NCBI GenBank assembly: GCA_001275005.1
Contig: JWZX01002560.1
Coordinates: 1-16,747, forward strand
Direction of reading: 5' to 3'
DNA from: Chrysochromulina tobinii
Lineage: Eukaryota; Haptophyta; Prymnesiales; Chrysochromulinaceae
Length of the DNA: 16,747 bases
Below the pieces are notes generated by a model. That model was not told the origin of the DNA, made no database searches, and was given only the letters and a program-made list of their open reading frames with translations. Below are positions 6,739 through 15,954 of the stretch, one piece after another. Numbering within the stretch: position 1 is the first letter of the stretch; each line of letters begins with the position of its first letter. Both the position numbers and the translations under genes were made by a program.

Positions 6739-9700
6739 GCGGCGGCGAACGAGGCTACCAAAGCGATCGCCCCGCCTACGTCGACCGCGTCAGAGCGGCC
6801 CACGCCCGCGCCGTCGGCGGCCGCACGCGAGCGGCACGCGCTCCTGCGTTACCTCGAGCGCTGCCTTGAGCTCATCATCGATCTGCTCGCACAGCTGCCG
6901 ACACGGCGCTTCTTCCACGCCGTCGTGCTCGATACGCACGTGCTCGAGCGCGCGGCGATCTCGGCCTTCGCCGCGAGCGGCGCGCCCGAGACGGCGCTCT
7001 TTGCGCAGCTGCTCGCCCTCGCACGTACGTACGAATCGTATGACATCGACGACCACCGCGGCGTGCCGCTGAGCGAAGCCGAGGTCAAGACGGCGCGCTC
7101 CGAGCAGCTTCAGGCGTTGCAGCGGGTGGCGTTTCGGATGGAGGGGCTTCAGGACTTTGCACTCTCCAACCTGTCGGCCATCGACAGCGCCGCCTCGCTC
7201 GGCAGCCACTTTGGCCGTCTGAGCCTCGCGCAGCTGCGTGGGATCGCCCTGCGCCTCGGTCTCGTGCATGACGCTGCAACCACCGACGGCGCCGACGCCG
7301 ACGCGTCGTCGGCGACATCGGGGGCCTACACCAAGCCGTTCCTGATCCGATTGCTCGTGTCGCGCTATGAGCGGCGCACGGCGCAGCATGAGCTCATCGG
7401 GCAGCTGCCTCTCTACCCCGACGAGATCACCCCGTGGGACGTTGGCGTCGTGCCCGACCGCGACTACCATGGCGACTCGTGCCTCGCGCTGCCGAAGCTC
7501 AACTTGCAGTTCCTGACGCTCCATGACTACCTGCTGCGCAACTTTTCACTCTTCCGGCTCGAGGCGACGCACGAGATCAAGGAGGACCTTGAGGACGTGT
7601 GCGAGAGGCTCCGTCCGCGCCGGCAGCTGACCGGCAAGACCGTCTTCCGCGGCTGGGCGCGGATGGCGCTGCCGCTGGTCGACTTCAAGCTCTACAAGGT
7701 GGGCCGGCCGCATCTGGGGGAGAACAAGCCGTCCGAGGTGCGTGCGGAGGCGACCGTTTCGCTCGCCGGCTGCCGTCCTGAGGTGGCCGCCGAATGGAAC
7801 GCGCTGCGTAAGCACGACGTGGTCTTCCTGCTCACGCTCGAGGCGACCGTTGAGGAAGGGGGCGCGCCGTCCGCGGACGCGTCGGCGGCGCCCTTTCCAC
7901 AGCGCGTCGGGCTCGTGTGCGTGCGTGGCGCGGAGGTGGCGCACGTCGCCGACGAGGAGGGCAACGTCTTCACCGGCGAGAGTGAAACGGACAGGGAGCT
8001 GCGAGGCAAGACTCGCAAGCTGAGCTTGAGCCTCGACACTGCCCAGTACCATCTGGACGCTCTGGCACAGGCGCAGGGGCGACGGTCGGACGTGTACCAA
8101 CACTTCAACGTGCTCGTGCGCCGCAAGCCCAAGGAGAATAACTTCAAGGCGATCCTCGAGTGCATCCGTGACCTGATGACCACGCCGCTCGTGGTGCCCG
8201 AATGGCTTCAAGATGTGCTGCTCGGATATGGCGACCCTGCCGGCGCCGCCTATTGGAACTTGCCCGCGGACCAGCGGGTGACACAGTACGACTTTTTCGA
8301 TACGTTCGTGTCGATCGAGCACGTACGCGAGGCCTTCCCGCAAGCCGACGTGGCGCTCGCGGACGGCGCCGCGCCACCGCCGCCTCATGCGCCGCTGCCG
8401 CCACCGCCCTACCGGCTGACCATCCCAATCGAAGTGCCACGACCCAAGGTGCTCGCTTTCGGAGAGGGCGCGGCGGGCGCGGCCGAAGAGGAGGGCAGCG
8501 CGAGGCCCCTCATCCTCGTCCAGCCGTACGAGGCCCTTGTGGCCGGCCCATACCCGGAGGACCTGCCACGCATGAACACGACACGCTTCACGCCGCAGCA
8601 GGTGGAGGCCCTGCGCGCCGCGATGAACCCGGGGCTCTCTGTGGTGGTAGGGCCGCCGGGCACGGGAAAGACGGACACGGCGGTGCAGATCGTGTCCAAT
8701 CTGGTGCACACGTTCCCGTCGCAGCGCCTGCTGATCATCACGCACTCGAACCAGGCGCTCAACGACGTCTTTGAGAAGCTGATGACGCGCCACATTGACG
8801 AACGCTACCTGTTGCGCCTCGGGCACGGTGAGGAGCTTCTCGAGACCGAGAAGGACTTTTCGCGCCTCGGGCGCGTCAACCACATGCTCACGCGCCGTCT
8901 CGAGCTGCTCGTCAAAGTCGAGCGCCTCGCAACCTCCCTCGAAGTCGCCGCCGACGTCGGCTACACGTGCGAGACCGCCCAGTACTTTTTCCACTCGCAC
9001 GTTCTCGCGCGCTGGGAGGCCTTCGGCGCCGCCGCCGCCAAGCGAGAGGCCGAAGGCGCCGCTGTCGTCGCGCTCCTCTTCCCGTTTGCGGACTATTTCG
9101 CCGACGCGCCGCCGCCGCTCTTCCGCGCGGCCTCGTACGCGGACGACATGCGCGTGGCGCGCGGCTGCTTCACGCACCTGCAGTCGCTCTTCACGGAGCT
9201 CGAGGAATGCCGAGCCTTCGAGATCCTTCGCTCGTCGCACGACCGCGGCAACTTTCTGCTCACGAAGCATGCCAAGGTGATCGCGATGACCTGCACGCAC
9301 GCCGCCATCAAGCGCAAGGACTTGATCAACCTCGGCTTCCAATTCGATTCACTCGTGATGGAAGAAGCCGCACAGATCCTCGAGGTCGAGACCTTCATCC
9401 CCATCGTGCTCCAAAACCCGGATGCCGCCACCGGCAAGTCGCGACTCAAGCGCGTCGTGCTGCTGGGCGACCATCACCAGCTCCCCCCCGTGGTCAAGAA
9501 CGCCGCCTTCCAAAAGTACTCGCGCCTCGACCAGAGCCTCTTTGCGCGCTTCGTCCGGCTGGGCGTGCCCGCGACGACGCTCGACATGCAGGGGCGCGCG
9601 CGCCCCGGGCTCGCCAACCTGTACCGGTGGCGGTACGCGGCCCTCAAGGACCTGCCCCGCGTCACGGGCACGGACGGCGCCTTTGCGCTCGCCAACGGCG

Positions 9701-10503
9701 GCTTTGCGTACGACTTCCAGTTCGTCGACGTGGGCGAGCTCAACGGTGTGGGAGAGTCGTCTCCTTCGCCCTTCTACATTCAAAACCTCGCCGAGGCTGA
9801 GTACTGCGTGGCCGTCTTCATGTACATGCGGCTGCAGGGCATCGCCGCCTCACGCATCTCGATCATCACCACGTACAATGGGCAGCGTGATCTGATCGCC
9901 GACGTGGTGCAGCAGCGGTGCGCCTGGTCGTCCGTCTTCGGATCGCCCGCGAAGATTGCCACCACCGACAAGTTCCAGGGGCAGCAGAACGACTTCATCC
10001 TGCTCTCGCTCGTCAGGACGAAGTCGGTCGGCCATCTGCGTGATGTGCGCAGGCTGGTGGTGGCCATGTCGCGCGCACGTCTTGGCATGTATGTCTTCGG
10101 TCGCCGAGAGCTCTTCGAACCGTGTGTCGAGCTGAGCCCCACGTTTGCACAGCTGCTCGCCCGACCGGACGCTCTCACGCTGTTGCCGGCTGAGCGCCAC
10201 CCTACGATGCGACGCGTCGACGACGTGCCGAATTCAGGCACTCTCGTCGTCAAGGACGTGGTGGAGATGGGCGCTCTCGTGACGGCGCTCGCGCAGCGCG
10301 CCGAGGCCGAGCGCAACGCGCGTGCCGACGTGGGGAACGGATACGACGGCGCCTACGGCGAGGACGTTGAGATGAGCGCTGTTATGAGCGGCGGTGCGAC
10401 AGCGCCTTCGGTCAAGCTGGCGGTGGCCTCGCCGCTGGGCCGAGGGCCGGCGCAGCCGCACGACATGCCTGAGGCGCCGCCCGAGTTGGAGGAAGAGGAC
10501 TGA
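5857..10503 (+). CDS. AQR: RNA helicase Aquarius (intron-binding protein 160)
   Basis: Aquarius is the SF1 (Upf1-like) helicase of the spliceosome. It binds introns upstream of the branch site as part of the intron-binding complex, in the nucleus. The protein here is 1548 residues, against about 1485 in human. After a basic start, residues about 30-380 match the AQR N-terminal helical (armadillo-like) domain. The helicase core shows Walker A GPPGTGKT (932-939), motif II MEEAAQ (1168-1173), GDHHQLPP (1204-1211), QGRAR (1245-1249), TTYNGQ (1338-1343), FQGQQND (1373-1379) and VVAMSRAR (1401-1408). EEAA rather than DEAA is my recollection of the family form. Oddities: a Gly/Asp insert with 12 consecutive Asp (282-293), a Pro-rich linker near 834-850, and an acidic C-terminus. 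The ATG at 5857 is the first in frame. No intron interrupts 4.6 kb. Confidence 0.96.
6661..6738 (+). repeat. GGC/GAC trinucleotide tract (poly-Gly/poly-Asp) in Aquarius
   Basis: A run of GGC and GAC codons ends in twelve GAC (6700-6735), followed by GAG. It encodes a Gly-rich then all-Asp loop inserted in the N-terminal helical domain. Such a tract is prone to length change by slippage. Confidence 0.85.
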
Positions 10504-11062
10504 AAGCCGGCCCGATCGAGGCGACATGAGGAAGAGGACGTGGCCCAAAGGACAGAGGAGGGCAGCACGAGTCGGTTTCGCACAAGCGCACGCAACGGCC
10601 CTCGACGGTGTCCGAAGAGTCATACTCGTACCCTCATCACGGCCACGTAGCCCGTACCGTACTGTGCGGTGTACGCCGGAAGGACGACTGGACGAGCTTC
10701 ACATCCAGAGGCGCGTCGGCGCGGCGCCGCCGGTCCCGCACGGCGGCGGGCGAGTACACCACGGGTCCACTGGCAGAGTGAAACGCACGCAGAACCGTGA
10801 ATGGGTTGTGGCTTATGCTTATCGGTTTCGTGTTTGTCGTGCGGATTTGTTACCAATGGCAATGCCAATCACATACATCATACATCCCTTACAGAGAGTT
10901 TGCTCTCTTAACGGGGCGCTTGCACAAACCTCAGCGCAATACTCCGATTCACAGCACCATCGAAGGAAGCGTGTTAGGTGCAAATCGCGTGCGTCCGAGC
11001 ACAGCGCACCCTCGCCAGCGCGCGCAAGGACCTCGGTCTAGCACGGGCTCGTTAGGAGATAT
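10504..11062. other. Gene-free stretch between convergent genes
   Basis: No supported gene or RNA. It is less GC-rich after about 10790 and contains a CACATACATCATACATCC stretch. It probably holds the 3' ends of the Aquarius and ATP sulfurylase transcripts. A plus-strand open frame covering 10394-11041 has Arg/Ser-rich composition and overlaps the Aquarius end, so I do not accept it. Confidence 0.6.
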
Positions 11063-12415
11063 TTACTTCCACTCCGCACGCAGGACGTCGACGACGGACT
11101 TGAAGGCGAACCACTCCGGGATCGGCTCGCCCGCGCGCAGCATTTGACGGAACTTGGTGCCCGAGAGCTTCTTGACCTCGCCGCCCCTCGCCTTGGCCTC
11201 CTCCGCGGTGATGTACTCGAAGTTCACCTCGTCGCCCACGCACACCAGGTTGAGCGAAGGAACGGGCACCACGCCGAGCTCCTCCGCATTCGCCTTTGCG
11301 AAATCCTGCGCTTCGAATGCGCCGTAAAAGTCCTCGCCGTCGACCGACGACTTGGAGCCCGCCATGTCGCGCCCGATGATGAAGTGCGTGCACCCAAAGT
11401 TCTTGCGGATCAGCATGTGCTGGATCGCCTCGCGAGGCCCAGCCATGTGCATCGAGTACGGCAGGTAAGCCCACTTCGTGCGCTTGCCACTCGGCGTGTC
11501 CTTGGTCTCCTCGATGAGCTTGACGTACGTCTTGTGCCGAGTGGTGCCGTCGATATCGTCCTCCTGGGTCGGGCCGCAAGTCGGGTGCACCAGCACCACC
11601 GCGCCCGGGCCCACGTTCGGTGCGTCGAGAGCACGCGTGAAAAGCTCATAGTGGGCACGGTGCACTGGGTTGCGGCACTGAAAGGCGACGACGTCGGCGT
11701 CACCGGGCAGCATCTCGCGCACCTCGGCGGGCGTCGCGCACGGGAAGTCGCGCGTCGGCACGTCCAGGCCCTGGAGCGAGCCGCCGATGTAGAACTTGCC
11801 GCGCTCCATGGCCACCATACGGACGCCGGGGTGCTCAATCGTGGCAGTGCCGTAGCATTTGATGCACTCGAGCGGCTTGTCGGGAAACCACTTGGACTCG
11901 ACGGTCATGACGGCCATCTGCGTGCCCTTGTACGTCAGGAGCAGCTTGTCGCCAACCTTGATGCTCTCGTCGTTGGTGTCCATGACCAGGGGCAGGCCGA
12001 GGATGTCGCCACTCGGCAGCCGCATATCCTTGACGACCATATTGTACGCGTCCTCGTTGAGGAAGCCCTTCAGCGGCGAGAGAGCTCCGTTGTTGATGAG
12101 CTCGACATCGCACGACTGGCGGTCGGTCATCTCGATCGTCTTCGTGGCGGTGGCGATGACGGCGGCCTTATTGGCTGGAGCCACAAACGTGTTGATGAGG
12201 GTGCCGCCGTGCGGCACCTGCTTCGCCGCCATGACGAGCTGCTGCAACGAGGCTGACGACGAGTGCGGGGCCTGGAAGGAAAGCGGCGCGCCGGCCTGGA
12301 AGGCGTCGGCGGCGGCGAGGAGAGCGACCAAGATAGCCTTATACAGCATGGAGATTTGCGTCGACGGCGCGGTGATCGCTGCTCGAGCGTTACGTTGAGC
12401 TACATTCGATTCCAT
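11063..12415 (-). CDS. ATP sulfurylase (sulfate adenylyltransferase), probably plastid-targeted
   Basis: Catalyses ATP + sulfate to APS + pyrophosphate, the first step of sulfate assimilation. 450 residues from ATG 12415. After the leader, PHGGTLI (68-74) opens the PUA-like N-domain. The catalytic domain has FQCRNPVHRAH (245-255, with the HxxH pair His252/His255), HPTCGPT, MAGPREA (324-330), IGRDMAGSK (347-355) and LSGTKFR. It stops after the sulfurylase domain, so there is no fused APS kinase. Residue 351 is Met where many sulfurylases have His (GRDHAG). The leader contains MLYKAILVALLAAADAFQ, a hydrophobic signal-peptide-like helix with Phe after Ala-Asp-Ala, as in complex red plastids. Met23 (12349) would give the more usual signal peptide, but Met1 has the stronger Kozak context (G at -3 and +4). 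The frame is uninterrupted. Confidence 0.96.
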   Translation of the reverse strand: MESNVAQRNARAAITAPSTQISMLYKAILVALLAAADAFQAGAPLSFQAPHSSSASLQQLVMAAKQVPHGGTLINTFVAPANKAAVIATATKTIEMTDRQSCDVELINNGALSPLKGFLNEDAYNMVVKDMRLPSGDILGLPLVMDTNDESIKVGDKLLLTYKGTQMAVMTVESKWFPDKPLECIKCYGTATIEHPGVRMVAMERGKFYIGGSLQGLDVPTRDFPCATPAEVREMLPGDADVVAFQCRNPVHRAHYELFTRALDAPNVGPGAVVLVHPTCGPTQEDDIDGTTRHKTYVKLIEETKDTPSGKRTKWAYLPYSMHMAGPREAIQHMLIRKNFGCTHFIIGRDMAGSKSSVDGEDFYGAFEAQDFAKANAEELGVVPVPSLNLVCVGDEVNFEYITAEEAKARGGEVKKLSGTKFRQMLRAGEPIPEWFAFKSVVDVLRAEWK

Positions 12416-13161
12416 CGCCGTCGGCTACTTGTACAGCGCCTTCACAAGCCTACGAATACGTGTGAGATACAAGACCCCACATGACCAGCCCCCTCCCGCT
12501 CCCAGAGCACCTCCCCGCGCCTGCTCAAAGGCGGAAGGGAGTACGGTACGTGTATGGAGCGCGCCCAATTTCCCAATGTGTCTCGTCTCAATGACGCGGC
12601 ACCATTCGCGCCCCAGCTACATAATGGAAGACACTTACAGATTCTTACACGTCGCGACAAGCGTAGTCATACGACATACCCGATACCGTAAATAGTAGTT
12701 AGTTCAGCAGGAAATACTCACACCGCTGGTAGCCAACCGGACGCGACGCCCGCCGCGAAGCGAGGCGCGAGGTCGGGTGGAGCCGGGAGCGTGCGGAGCG
12801 GGGCGCCCCACGGCCCCCGCGCGGGGGCCGGCCCCCGACCCCGGCCGACCGACGCGGCGGGACGGCCGGTGTGTGCAAGGGTGTGTGTGGCTGCATCATG
12901 GGCTCCTTGATGGGCTCATGGTCAAAGACGGAGAATCACACGGGGACGCACGCACATACCACACAGACGCGCAACCGACACCATCGCGCGCAGGAGCACA
13001 AAGGTAATGGAGCCTGCGAAAATCTCTGACCCTCAGAAAAATGAGAGCGAAAAAAAAGAAGAGCGCGCGCTGCACTCCTCCGCGGCGCGGTGCCGCAACG
13101 TGGTGTAGCAGCATCGAAGATTGACAACGCAAGAGCGTGCACGACTGCATCCGCCGCAAAC
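12416..13161. other. Gene-free stretch with nested inverted repeat
   Basis: Lies between the ATP sulfurylase start and the stop of the first GYTGHVP gene, both on the minus strand. It holds the ATP sulfurylase promoter (near 12416-12600), the foldback at 12719-12873, and the 3' region of the GYTGHVP gene with an A-rich patch near 13038-13060. No coding frame here is convincing. Confidence 0.6.
12719..12873. repeat. Nested GC-rich inverted repeat (foldback)
   Basis: Arms are nested in order: CACACC 12719-12724 with GGTGTG 12868-12873; ACCGG 12736-12740 with CCGGT 12866-12870 (these two outer pairs overlap on the right side and are alternatives); CCCGCCGCG 12749-12757 with CGCGGCGGG 12853-12861; GGTCGGG 12771-12777 with CCCGACC 12834-12840. 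Inside are perfect palindromes GGGGCGCCCC at 12800-12809 and a 20-base one at 12811-12830, overlapping a 14-base one at 12823-12836. The block is far more GC-rich than its flanks. It could be a foldback element or a structured RNA; I cannot tell which. Confidence 0.65.
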
Positions 13162-14065
13162 TTAGGGGGCGATCGCCTCCCTGTTGCAGTTGCCCGGCGG
13201 CTCGTACGTATCGGAGGTGTAAAAGGGGCCGTGGTAGTTCGGACCCTCGGGCGGGCCGTAGTATGAAGTGCCGTAAACTTCGCGAGCCTTGGCCACCTAT
13301 GACAATTGGCAGGGCACACATGGTGGTAAGATCGTCGCGAGCTCGTGAGAGCGTGCAAGCGGCACGCGCGGCAGATTGCTTCCTGGTCACACAGCGGGCG
13401 TGCACGGCAGCGTGCGTATAAGTGCAGTCGCTCGGGTTCGAGCCCATTCTCTGAGCGCTGCGACGCACGTGGCCAGTGTAGCCCGCCATGATCCACTGGC
13501 CCGCGCCCTCCTTGTCGAAGGCGGACACGCGGTTATCGGCATCCGACATGTCTCTGTAATCAGCCGCAAGCACCTTCTCGATGCGCGCTGCCACCGGCGC
13601 AGTCGTGGTCACGCCGTAATCGTGCTGGAGATCGCCCGGCTTCGACGAGAACGGATCCTGGGAGTAGACATACGCGCCTTTGGGGTGCCCTGGGGAACCC
13701 GGTGAGGGCGCAGCCTTCACCGGGATCGGGTAGCCAGTGTGCTTGCCCGGGGTCGCCGAGTGCATGACCGGCACCTGATCCTTGCTTGCCGTGCCACGGT
13801 TGTCGTGCGAGCAGTACGTGCCGCCAATGAAGTCGCGGCCGTGGGGCACGTGTCCCGTGTAGCCCGACTTGACGCGCATCTGCTTCGGCGGACCTGGATC
13901 GTTCATCTTGGACGTTTTGCTGTTGTATGGCGGCACGGCGCCGATGCTCTCCTCGATTTGCAGTTCATACTTATGAGGACCAAAGTTGGCAGGGATGAAC
14001 TCAGCCTGCATCCTGTTGACACCCGGGTTGTAAATAGTCGCGGGGCGCATATTCAGCCACTCCAT
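13162..14065 (-). CDS. GYTGHVP-motif protein 1 (CIMIP2/FAM166-like), two exons
   Basis: Exon 1 is 14065-13469 and exon 2 is 13296-13162, giving 243 residues. ATG sits in a perfect ACCATGG context; the stop is TAA at 13164-13162. Two motifs stand out: SGYTGHVPHGRDFIGGTY at 67-84, followed by SHDN, and AGYTGHV at 194-200, followed by AKAREVYGTSYYG. The tail is Tyr/Pro-rich (PPEGPNYHGPFY). Paired Gly-Tyr-Thr-Gly motifs followed by a Gly-x-x-Tyr resemble the DUF2475/FAM166 ciliary microtubule inner proteins, so a role in the flagellar axoneme is plausible but unproven. The exon choice is supported by the paralogue at 15145-15744, which reads through the same motif without an intron. Without splicing, the frame would run into Arg/Ser/Phe-rich nonsense down to 12896. 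No signal peptide or membrane helix. Confidence 0.8.
13297..13468 (-). other. 172-base GT-AG intron in GYTGHVP gene 1
   Basis: On the minus strand the donor is GTGCGT directly after the His codon of GYTGH, and the acceptor is GTCATAG at 13297. It is phase 0. Joining restores GYTGH-V followed by AKAREVYG, which aligns with GYTGHVPAARDVVATG in the second paralogue. A plus-strand tRNA-like B-box inside it (13434-13445) has no tRNA around it. Confidence 0.85.
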
Positions 14066-14466
14066 GGTGACTGACTGTCGACGTGCGACGAGCGGAGAGG
14101 CCTGTCGTGGCCAAAAGAGCCTCTCCCACGAAAACTTTTTCTAAAAAGGTCGTTTCACCCCGTCAAGTTTGACGCGCGCTTCGAGTCTCTCGATCTCTCC
14201 TTGGGGCATGGTTACAAGCCTCGCAGGAATACATTGTGTTTCGTGCTCGCTAATCGTACTTGGTGGCTGTGCTCCTGTGCTGCCCCCGAGCGAGCCGCCG
14301 AGAGCGAGACGTGAGCACGTGTCGACGTGTGGGGGTCGTGTCAACTATTTGAGTATACGGAAACAAATTTACGCCCAAGAATTTTATTCGCTCCAGCATG
14401 GCGTCAAACGTATGAAACCCTTTGGCTATGTGTAGAGGTGGGGACGTGTTGGCAGCTTCGTGCCTT

Positions 14467-14508
14467 GGTAGGTACCTACCCCGGCTCCCCCGGTCTTTCT
14501 ACCGGTAG
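14467..14508. repeat. Palindrome cluster built on GGTA/TACC
   Basis: GGTAGGTACCTACC at 14467-14480 is a perfect 14-base palindrome, and CTACCGGTAG at 14499-14508 a perfect 10-base one. They are followed by further GGTAGGTAG units to 14517. The two can also pair with one another, giving alternative folds. Confidence 0.7.
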
Positions 14509-14843
14509 GTAGGTAGCGTGGCCGTTCGGTGCGGCGTTCCGCGTCTGATATCGCGAGTGACGAACATCGGATATCTCCCGAGCCGAGCGGTGACATCAAG
14601 TGACAGGTCGCGGTCATGCAACCGGCAACGCGAACCCAATTATTTTAGGAGGCAGCGCGCTTCCCGATAACCGGCTCGTCCGATTATGTCGCACACGCGC
14701 AACACGGATCGGGTGCCCCAACAACATACTAATCGATGTACTGCCGGTAACGTCTATTAATTTATGCGGGCCTGATTCAGGCCTTAGACCCCAAGCTTTT
14801 TGAGTCTAGCGAAAATTATACATATCCGCCGCCCCGTTCACTA

Positions 14844-14877
14844 ATTGGGGGTCCGGGGGCGGTTCCGCCCCCCCAAT
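14844..14877. repeat. GC hairpin with CCAAT-type ends
   Basis: GGGGGCGG (14855-14862) and CCGCCCCC (14865-14872) form an 8-base perfect stem with a TT loop. ATTGG and CCAAT flank it on the two sides, extending the dyad imperfectly. It is isolated in AT-richer intergenic DNA. It could be a small mobile palindromic element or a transcript-end structure. Confidence 0.65.
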
Positions 14878-15144
14878 ACCCTGTTACCTAATGCGCCTAT
14901 AGACGAAACCGGCCACACCTACCGTCAACGCACAGGTGGCCCCTGCCCTGAGTGTGTGCCCCGTGTGCGAACTGAATCATTCAATACTGACTGGCTGACC
15001 GACAGACACATTTTTCACGATCAACATACACACATTCATGCTCAACTAGTATGCCAAGACGCAGGAGCCAGCCTTAGGCCACCCTCGCATTGAAAGCGGG
15101 CTTGTCCGCGCGGCTCTCTCTCTCGAGCGTTCTCTCCGTCTCCC

Positions 15145-15744
15145 TCATGGTCCCTCGCTGCACCTGTTCGGTGGCATAGGCGGGTGATAGGTATCTGGAG
15201 GACACTGCGGCCCACGGTACGCGTTGCCCGAAACGTAGCCGCGGTAGCCCGTTGCCACCACATCCCTGGCGGCTGGCACGTGGCCTGTGTAGCCGCGCAT
15301 GACCTGACGCTCGCGCTGCGTGTCCATTCCGTCCGTGAGCACATTGCCGCCGCTGAGGACCGCATGCACGCGCGAGACGGTCGATGTCACCACGTTGCGT
15401 ACGTTGTCCGTGTGGTTCAACTCTTGGTCGGCACCGAAGACGGTCTGCAGCTTCTTCTGCGAATGGATCCACTCGGCGTGGCTCGAGTCGGCGCCCTTTG
15501 CCGGAGGCCTCGAAATTTTCTCGGCCAGCTCGCGCGAAGGCGGCGCCATCACCGCGCGACCGGGGATCTGGTTGTCGTGCGAACGGTAGGAGCTGCCGAG
15601 AAACTCGTGCTTGCCTGGATAGTGGCCCGTGTAGCCGCTCTTGACGGGCAGCTGGGCTGGCATGCTCTCGCGCACTTCGTCGGCCCGGGGCGGGACGCTG
15701 CTCTTCAGCCCGATGGTCGACGTACGATCCATGGCCCGGACCAT
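15145..15744 (-). CDS. GYTGHVP-motif protein 2 (CIMIP2/FAM166-like), single exon
   Basis: 199 residues, ATG at 15744 in a perfect ACCATGG context, TGA at 15147-15145. It has SGYTGHYPGKHEFLGSSY (36-53) followed by SHDN (55-58), and RGYTGHVPAARDVVATGY (150-167) with a Tyr/Gly/Pro-rich tail. The order and spacing of motifs match protein 1 (first to second motif about 114 residues here, 127 there), so the two are tandem paralogues on one strand about 1.1 kb apart. Between the motifs, sequence is poorly conserved. A ciliary microtubule inner protein is the likeliest reading, by resemblance only. A second ATG at 15732 is possible. The start is 210 bases from the divergent PDZ gene. Confidence 0.82.
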   Translation of the reverse strand: MVRAMDRTSTIGLKSSVPPRADEVRESMPAQLPVKSGYTGHYPGKHEFLGSSYRSHDNQIPGRAVMAPPSRELAEKISRPPAKGADSSHAEWIHSQKKLQTVFGADQELNHTDNVRNVVTSTVSRVHAVLSGGNVLTDGMDTQRERQVMRGYTGHVPAARDVVATGYRGYVSGNAYRGPQCPPDTYHPPMPPNRCSEGP

Positions 15745-15954
15745 GGTCGCCGATGCGCGATGGATGGCCGATGTCGGTCGACTCCCCTCTGTTTTTGGGC
15801 GTTGTTCCGTTGCGCCCGAGCGCCTCGTTTGCTAGCCATTGAATAACGGTAAGCGCACGCAGCGACAAGCCGTTACCGTGCGCCGCGTCCCCGGAAAAGT
15901 CCGGGATTAGAACATAACAACGTTTTCCGCGTGAGAGGTGATCTCATTAACCTG
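15745..15954. promoter_or_regulatory. Divergent intergenic region between GYTGHVP gene 2 and PDZ gene
   Basis: The 210 bases probably contain both promoters. A small hairpin CCCGGA-AAAG-TCCGGG lies at 15890-15905. The PDZ frame is open from 15853 but without an ATG until 15955. Confidence 0.4.

Larger units (their letters stand above)
14066..15144. other. Gene-free stretch between the two paralogues, with palindromes
   Basis: About 1.1 kb with lower GC and no credible coding frame. It contains the upstream region of GYTGHVP gene 1, including an 8-base inverted repeat GGAGAGGC/GCCTCTCC (14094-14101 and 14119-14126), the GGTAGGTACC palindrome cluster (14467-14508), a strong GC hairpin (14855-14872), and the 3' side of GYTGHVP gene 2. 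No RNA gene is recognisable. Confidence 0.6.

Noticed and set aside
7546-9342. Long minus-strand open frame (598 codons) opposite Aquarius
   Set aside because: It is the antisense of a strongly conserved helicase, rich in Arg/Val/His/Glu from codon bias, with no domain.
10394-11041. Plus-strand open frame overlapping the Aquarius end
   Set aside because: It overlaps the conserved gene in another frame and has Arg/Ser-rich, domain-free sequence.
11144-12256. Plus-strand open frame opposite ATP sulfurylase
   Set aside because: Antisense of a clearly conserved enzyme; Leu/Val/His/Arg-rich composition is a by-product of the codon bias.
13434-13445. GGGTTCGAGCCC, tRNA B-box-like sequence
   Set aside because: The T-stem does not pair properly and no acceptor, D or anticodon arm can be found upstream. 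It lies in the intron of the GYTGHVP gene.
12896-13468. Unspliced continuation of the first GYTGHVP frame past 13468
   Set aside because: After the GYTGHV motif the sequence becomes Arg/Ser/Phe-rich with no resemblance to the paralogue, while splicing 13297-13468 restores the motif and a Tyr/Pro tail like the paralogue.
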